Positions 51,401 to 60,400 of a stretch of DNA of 64,000 nucleotides are shown here, piece after piece. The position numbers were made by a program, and so were the translations under genes. The first letter of the stretch is position 1. Every line of letters starts with the position of its first letter. Origin of the DNA: Heliocidaris erythrogramma (Eukaryota; Echinodermata; Echinoidea; Camarodonta; Echinometridae). The stretch spans positions 18,515,036-18,579,035 of the forward strand of contig CM046853.1 in assembly GCA_025617745.1 (NCBI GenBank). The letters are read 5' to 3'. Under the pieces are notes generated by a model. That model made no database searches and was not told where the DNA came from. It was given only the letters and a program-made list of their open reading frames with translations.

Positions 51401-54400
51401 CAGTGGCTGCTATCTCCGATTACGAATTTAGGAGGAGGAGTAGCGCAAAGAATCCGGGTTCAGCTCATCGTCATGCCTGAGCCAGCAACCGACTACATCC
51501 ATGGGTCAGGGCTATGGAGGGTAGGGTTGTATTCGAGCGGCCAAAGAGATGGTGGCGGAGTTCGAAACCAATATGTTCGTCAGATCCTTAATGAATATGA
51601 AGCTAGCAAAGAACTAACTGCGTCGGCACCTTTGAGATTTGATCTCAACACAAACTTTAACATGGAAGGAATTGGATGTGGGGACAAGCGTTACGTTTGT
51701 CTTGAATTTGCAAAAGGGGACAGACCGCGACCTAACTTTAATCTTCCAATGGCCAATAACCACTTTGTCGAGTGTCACCTGTTTCGGTGTAAAGGTGGGT
51801 GTACAGCTGGGTTAATTTTACATTACTTGGATTGTACATTATACTAATCATTCTAAAATTAGCTTTTTACGAGAAAAAAATCATGAAGTAGCCGATGTGA
51901 ATATTTAGATAACTTGTTTCAAACCTTTCAAGCTTTCAACTATTACACACTTATAAACTGAAATTAAACGGTATCTTACTTGCACATCACTTCTATGAAT
52001 TTGTAAAATTTCGTATATAACCCAGTATAATACACGCGGACAACACTCCCATAAAAAAATCACAAAGTTATTCCAAACGCCCTCAAACAAGTAAGAATGG
52101 CCATGGACAATTATTGTCAAAGGGGTATAGTCGTTTAGAGGTAGTTGTTCGTGGGTTATTGTCTTTGGGATAGTCATCCTAGAAAATAGCTATCTGGGGT
52201 CAGTGTCTAGGGGATAGCTTTCCTAATCAAATCATGTATTTTAAACTTACATCAATATTTTATCCTCCTTATAGATTCGACACCAAGGCCAACTCGCACT
52301 CCAAGACCAAGACCAAGACCACGCCCGAATCCTAATCCCGATCCTAATCCCAACCCACGTCCCGATCCAGGTCCTCGTCCTGTCAGCAGTCAGAACGATC
52401 ATCTCAAAACGGCTAGACTTACCAACTTCCGATGGACTGTGCAGCCAGTAACATTTCGAGACGGAGAATCGAGCGATGTCAATATACGAGCATGGATTAC
52501 TCCATCCGCAACAACAGATTTCATTCACGGCGACGGTCTTTGGAGATTGGGCATTTTTGGAAGTTCTTCACTAACTGGAGCTGGACGTAAAGTGGCCTAC
52601 CGTAGGCAGGTGCTGACGCGGCAGGATGCCAATGCACCCATGCATGCTGCAGCACCACTCCAGTTTGACTTCATGACACACTTTGAGTTATGGAGGGTTG
52701 GGTGTAGCGATATTGGGTTTCTTTGCGTTGAGTTTGCCAAAGGGGATGCTCCTCATCCAAATTTTAATATTCCTTTACCGGGAGGAGAAGCGGTTGTGTC
52801 CTGTCAACCAACCTCGTGTCACCGGGAAAATAATAATAGACCCAGCGGTTGGTACAATGCAAACTAGACTGTTATCTGTGGTTTTCTGTAGTAAATAAAA
52901 TACAACGTTAGGAATTCTGTCATATGAATTATAATTCGTTTGATTTTTAATCGAGCATTTTCTTTCTCGACATTGATTCGAGTTTAAAGCACACCGCACG
53001 ATAAAGCATTTGACATGAACATTGAACCACGTAAACTCTTAAAGGCATTGGCTAGCATTGTTACGAATTTAAAAATATCTCATTCTGTTACTTGAAATTT
53101 GTATAAAATGTGGGTTATAGTTTTAAAATATGGCTATGAGAGTCTCAAGTCATGATACCTTTGGGAAGTATTTTAAAACAGTGAAAATCTAAGTCAATGT
53201 TTGGAAAGAAAATCTATAGTTTTAACGGTCGGTTCCTGGAGTTTGAATTTATATTGAATAGCGATTTATGCAATTTTCGTAGCGTGCGAATAATACATGT
53301 TGAATGCGAGTAGATTGACAGTCTCGTAATGTTCTCCGAAAAAAATGCACACGCTCTCAACGCAGAGGGAGCCAGACAACTTATTTTTTGAACTCGAGAG
53401 TAACGGTCTCTTACTTCTCGAAGACGCGAAATTATAAAATCGCGGTTTGCGTTGTACTTACAGCTTTTCATTCCAAATAATGGTTGTTTTCAGGGTTTTT
53501 GAGTACTAATACATGTTCTCATACACATGTTTCATCTTGGTTTGAGAATTTTTTAAATCAGCTGCTCACAAAGGTAGCCAATGCCTTTAATGATCGGGGT
53601 TATGAATGGTCATTGACTAATAAAAGAGAAATATCAGACTACTGAAAGCCTTCTTGAGGGTTGGAAAGCCCAAGTGGGTCCGAATCGTAGTGACGTCAAA
53701 GTACCATGACTGTTCGGCTTGAAGCCGACTTTGTCTGTACTCCAACTAGAACACTTACAATACATCAAAATTGCCATTTTTAGTATTCTTATTTTTATTG
53801 AGATCCTCAATAAGCAAGAGTTTAGTTGCTGAAATTTCCATATCCAATGTAATAGCGATTCTTTAAAAATCGGATAGCTGCCAGATCGTATATTGTGCGA
53901 TGGGCTTTAAATGATACATGGGAGGACCTAGTTTGATCGGTCAATCTAAATGTTGGCCCTAAATGGTGTAAGTGATTTTTACAGATCAGTTCAATTGTTA
54001 TCACAATGAGTTTGCTTGGCGTGTATGTATTACTGCAAAGAGCTCCTCGCTTTTAGATGTCAAAAAGAGGTACTGACAAAACTATTTGCACGGTTAGTAC
54101 TAATCATTTGGACTCAGAAATTCTTAAAATCGCTATTGTTGGTTTGTGTTTAGATATGTGCTGTAATGTGGTTTCGGGGCTATGATACAGTAATTGCAGA
54201 TCTCTTATGGAAATATGCAATTTTACATAAATAAAATTAGAAAATGCCATCTAAATGCATTTGTGAAGATTTATGAACTCCTTGGACTTTTTTTTGACAT
54301 GCACTCCGTCGAACTTGTCAAGGCTTCTGAGACCCGGTAATTGTCGCTCATGAGAGCACCATAGCTGTAATGTTATAGGCATAGGTATTAATTAGGTCAG

Positions 54401-57400
54401 TCATGGTGCATTGGCGTCAATAACATTATCACGACCGCCTTAAAGTTAAGATGAAGGTTTCGACAATTAAGCGCGAGGAACACGATAAGAACTACTTTCG
54501 AAAAATAAACTCTAGGGCAATTTTAAAGGCCTATTGTACTGCCCATAGAAATCAGGTTCGGATTATGTAATACACCATTGTAATGTTCGCACATTTCTAA
54601 AGGTGATAGACAGGGCTATTGAAATTGTCTTGAGTTTATTTTTCGAAAATAGTTTCTATCGTGTTGAGGAGAATTTGAAGTTTGGCGTGCTACCCACATC
54701 GTCCTAGGCACTGCGATTATTTTGGACGTCCTAACAGTGGCGCTTAACAATGAGATAATAAATGCAGTTGTTACAAAGTCCAAATGCTACCAAGGCATTG
54801 GTGTTGCGTATTAGCCATTCGATATCGCCCTATAAAAGACTCCAATCCAAAACGCCAGCGTTACAGCGACTAGAAGAAAAGGCATTTGAATATATATCGA
54901 ACTCAGTCAAAAAATACATGCTCATTAGAAACGATTAACCCTTGATTATATTAAGCGACTCAGCCATTTTTCTAAATCAGAAATCCCTTGCAATTAGTAT
55001 TGTTGATTTGTCTGTAACATGTCTGTGTAGTTGCCGCCCGGTACACTCGCTTGGAAGGCGGCGTAAGTTTTCCGGAGAGTGGAACACTGCTGGACGCTAC
55101 AGTAACTATCCACCCTGCCCCTAATACCAACGAAATCACCGGCGATGGACTGTGGAAAGTGTCGGCTTTCGGCAGTAGAAATGGACAAGGCACAGGCTAC
55201 AGGTAAAATCATTGTCCCACCCTTCAAATATACCAATAAAATGTACATAAAAGTTAATTGTAAGTACACTGTATATCGGTCCCCTAGTGCTTGGTTTTCT
55301 TGGTGTTTTAAGCCCCGCCTCTTCGATGTTATTCATGAGCAACCACCATTGTAGATGTGTAGTTATCAATATAATTTTCGTTGATGTGTGAAACAGGCTG
55401 AATATTATAATTGCATGGTATCGTAATGACGGTAAATGGCGAGGTACGTTACTCGCACCCTTCCCATGGCCACCCCGTCCCAATGGCATTGATTTCCATT
55501 TTAGCAGTCATGTGAAATCAGTATAAAAAGTAACATATTTCTAATTTTTGAATAGCTTTCACGTGTAATACGATGCACTTATTATTAAAGATATTTTGGT
55601 TGGCGATATCGCTCCTTCTGTTTAAAAGAAACCGTTGTCTTAATAATAAACTTCTCTGAACCATTCTTTGTCCTCAATCTTGAAACATTCGCGACAGAAT
55701 TACGAAAAACTATATTCTCCACCAACTGGAGGCGCAACTTGTAACCATGGATTTCCAACATCTAGAAATGATATGAATAACTTTGCAATCCATTCAATAT
55801 TCTGTACTTGAAGAATGTATCTAATAGAAGTCGTCCCCAAAACGGATATATAGATAGACGGTCCACGAGACATGTCCTACAACCGTTTCCTGCAGGGTTC
55901 ACGAGACAGTGACATTGTTGGTCTCGTACGTGGGCTGTCTGTCAGTCAACTTGGATGTATGAGCGCTTTCATGTTCTTTCATATTTCACAAGCGTTTCAT
56001 TCTGTCTGGAGGATCAACCCTTACGGTGCCACCAAGTTTCTAAATAAATATCACAATTAACATTTCATCATAAAATTTCGTTTGGTTCATCTTAATATTG
56101 AAATTGAAATTGAAATTAGAATGGAATTGGTTTACTGTTAAAACTGTTCAATTTACTAAAATTTCAAAATCACAATGATATTTTAATTAAACAAAATTGA
56201 AATGCATTGGATATGAAATTGAAATAATAAATGACATTAAACAACATCATAAATTCATAATATTACTGGTCTTAATATGTTCAATGTTTAAAATCTAGAT
56301 AAACAATATTTTTCATGCAGTTAATAGAAAAATAGTTAGCCAACAGAATGAAATGACATGATAAAAAAGGTAATCCATGATATCAAACTTCACAATTCAT
56401 AAGCCCATTTTGAAGTTTAAGAAGGTTATTAGCACTGGCGTAGCCAGCAGGGGGCACAATGGGGCCATGGTCCCCCTATTCAGCTCCTAAAAAAGCGAAA
56501 GCGAAAGAGCAGGGGAAGTGGGAGAAAAAACCTAAAAAGGCGTCGAACCATTATCTTTCTCTCAAATTTGCTATAAAACGTCAGAGCTTTCGCCCTTCGT
56601 GTGGGAAGGGGGAAAATCCCCCTCCCTGCACACACCCCTGTTACATACAGTGCAGTATTGCGTCCAAATAATTCAGAAGCAGTCCGGGCGTCGAACTAAC
56701 TTTCCTCCTAAAATTGGTGCTACCAGCCGTTATCTTTCTCTCAAATTTGCTGTAAAACATCAGAGCTTTCTCCTCCCTCCCTGCACCCACCTTCTGGGGA
56801 GCACGCTTTACGTGCTCACAACCGCCCCCTAAAATGATAATCCTTCACGTTTGCCCCCCTCCCCCCTATTGGAAAATCCTGGCTACGAAACTGGTTATTA
56901 ATATCTTCCACAAAAGCGTCGAGTGATGAATAACCGCTGCAATGAATTGAAACTGTAGGCCGAAGGGCGAAGACTGGGCGAAGTTTTTTTTGGTTAATAT
57001 TTTTCTTGCAGTGATACATTTTTTGCTTTTCATCCTTCATTTTAGTTTCGATATTTAATTTCCTGGAATTGTGCCATTCTATTTCCAAAGAATAATTAAG
57101 GAAAAAAGAAATCTTAACGTTAGATTCTGTACCATCTTCAATGATCCAATTAGCATTGCCTTTGTCATAAGAACAGTTGGATATTGCTTGGGGGGGATAG
57201 AGCTCTGGAGTTATTTTTTTCTCCAATTTGACTCACAGAAACGGAGAAGTGCGGGTCGATCTTGACAGACGGTCACTTCGTGCATCTTTGCGACCTGGCA
57301 ACTCCATGAGCCTGACAGGCACGTTCGACTTCCCCAACGTCGCTTATCTGGGCTGCAGGGATGATTACAGTTACCTGTGTCTCGAGTTTGCCAAAGGAGA

Positions 57401-60400
57401 CCGTCCGTCCATGACATTTGACATGCAGCCGAGTATAATGTGCCACGAACAGCGTTGTACACGTACGGACAGGCCTACTTCTACCGGTGGTAATCTTACG
57501 TTAATTGTTTGAGTTTGAGTTTGAGTTTGAGTTTATTAACAACACATCACATGAATGACAGTATAATATAAAGAGTAATAATGTTACATGAATACATATA
57601 CATAAAAAAGTACTTATCTACATGAAATGAATATAAATGGATTTACAATAATATGTAGTCATGTTTGTAGATCAATGAATAATCAAGTACGTGATTACAC
57701 TTAATGTCATACAGTTGCACTATTTATACTAAGATATAGTTGCTAATTGGAACTAAAAGTTAGCACAAGTGCTAGTCGAGCCTAATTCCATTCTTTTGGC
57801 AAGATGCTTGCTTTGTTATTTTCTTTATATAAAAATTTTAATTTCATCTTGTATTCACAAATATTAAAAGACAATACAGTGTTTGTGTAGTTTACATTTC
57901 TTGCGGAGAGAAAATATCAAAACCAGTGAATTTTCTTTTCAAATTATATTTACAAAAATAACGTTTGATTAAACGAGAATCTATTTTTACACAAATAAGA
58001 TTCACTATCAGATGTATGAAGTATACAGCAGAGTGAAAATTGAAAACAATTGTATAGCAAATGTAGTATTACAGATTACTTTTGTAAGTACTCCCCCACA
58101 CCTCTATTCCATAAGAGATGTGAGGCTGTATAAAACTCTTGTATAATAACACAAGTATATTCTTTGGTACAAAATATCTTAACTTAAACAGAATGCCTAC
58201 TTTTTGCGTATGCACTTGTTTATTTTCTGATTTTGTGTAAAGGATACATTAGTTATTTTGGTCTGAAAGCATTAACCCTTAATGTACTGTGCGGAGGGGG
58301 GGGGGGGGGGGGGTGATGGGGCTGCATGTTCCCAATAGACAAATTTCTCTGCGTATTTCAAACCGCTGCGCCGCATTTCCGCCACCTGCTATTTTTCTTT
58401 TTTGACACCAAACTTAAGAACTTTATCGGTCACCTGTATAAATGGCTGGTCGCATTTTCCCGATAACGATAACAAGATTTTTCATTCAAGGTACACCTTA
58501 GAGCTAACAAGACACGAACATACTCACACGTATACTCGCCATATAATAGTTATCGTTATCGGCCTAATGTGACCTGGGGGTGTTTCATAAAGCTGTTCGT
58601 AAAGTTACGCATGACTTTACGAACGACTGGAACATATTATTCTTGGGAGCTATACTAATCAGATTCTCAATCATTTAGATCAAGAACTGATCACCAGTCG
58701 TGCGTAAAGTCGTGCGTAACTTACGAACAGCTTTATGAAACACCCCCAGCTCTTTACACTTGACTTTCCCTGTCTCTATTCAATCACCTTACTGGGCTAT
58801 GCTGTCTTCAGTTGTGTTATGATAGATCGTCAGCGTTTGTTGTGTTATGCTTGCATTTTTTTCGCAAAGCACGTCATATTGAAAAAAAATTATAAGTTTG
58901 TCTTGCATACACTGATTCGTTTTTATCTGTGATTTTATATAAATGTCATATGTAAATAATGTGTTGTATATACAGACATGTACATATACATGTATATACA
59001 GAAACACGCAGGGAGTGATTTTTATGCCAATGTAGGTTTATTTTTTTGTGCAAGACCAATAACATTTTATTGAATTATTTGCAATTTGCTATAAACATTA
59101 AAAGCTATAGATTCAAAAGCATTATTTTCTTGAATATATTTAGCGACTCAGCCATTTTCCTGAATCAAAATGCCCTTGCGATAAAGCAATAAACTGAATA
59201 CATATGCTTACATGAACCTGTCTATCTTCCGTCTTTGTAGGCAGTAATGATCCTGTCGCCAGCTACACGAACATGGGCGTCAGAGTAGAATATCCGAATG
59301 ATGGAACACGTTTGAGTGCTTCACTAAGCATCACTCCAGCCTCCGATACTGCCCGCATCGTTGGCGATGGACTGTGGAGAGTGTCAGCTTTTGGTAGTAG
59401 AAACGCACAAGGCACAGGCAACAGGTATAAAGGCTATAGATACCACATTTAAAATATCTATACCAATAAAATCTCTAAAAATAATCATAATCATGTTGGT
59501 CCTCTGCAGTTTATACTGTAAAGGCTTTGGTTTCTAGGTGTTATAGGTTCCACCTCTTTGATAATAGTACAACGGCAAACACCATTGTGGATGCGTAAAT
59601 TGTCGCGAAAGGGCCACCGCACACTACACGATCCATCTGCGATCCGATTTTCGAAGAAATCGCAATTTCATTGAATAGGGAAAGTTATATGAATAATTAT
59701 TATCTTTTAGTTTGAAGGTCTGATTAATGATATGAATGCTTGAAATCGAACATTAGGGATTACAAGCCTTCTATTCGGAGGAAAGTTCAAATCGGCTTCA
59801 AATCACCGACAGGCGCATTTGCCTTCAATATAATCCTTCAATCTAATATTATTGAGATTCTGTACCTTTAGTGATCTGGTTAACGTTGCTTTTGTTTCTT
59901 ATAATTCAATAAAAGGTATGAGAAAGTTTGGTAATTACACAGGAAAAAGTTAGAATAGTCCTTGGGTTCTTTTTCTCTGATTGGACTCACAGAAACGGAG
60001 AAGTCCCGGACATTCTCGACAGACAGTCACTGAGAGCAGTTATGGAATCTGGCCGCACCATGGAACTGACAGGGGAATTCGATTTTCCCAACATCGCTGA
60101 TCTGGGCTGCAGCAATGACTACCGGTATCTGTGTTTCGAGTTTGCCAAAGGAGACCGTCCGTCTATGAGATTCACCATGCAGTCGAATGTAATGTGCCCA
60201 CAACAAAACTGTAGGCCTGACCCTTCTACCGGTGGTGAGCTCAAATGACCTTCACGTTTATTATGTGAAGTCGAACATCCACTTCCCAGTTTCTAAAATT
60301 TTAAACATTTTTATATATATCGATAGTGTATTTTTATAATGGCGATAATAATAAGATAATAATAATATTATATACTCGATTTATGTAGCCCCTGATACTT

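Noticed and set aside
54006-54053. Short hydrophobic reading MSLLGVYVLLQRAP as a possible signal-peptide exon for a separate downstream gene
   Set aside because: It lacks a credible donor in phase 1 and a promoter, and it stops after 16 codons, so it does not support a separate gene start.
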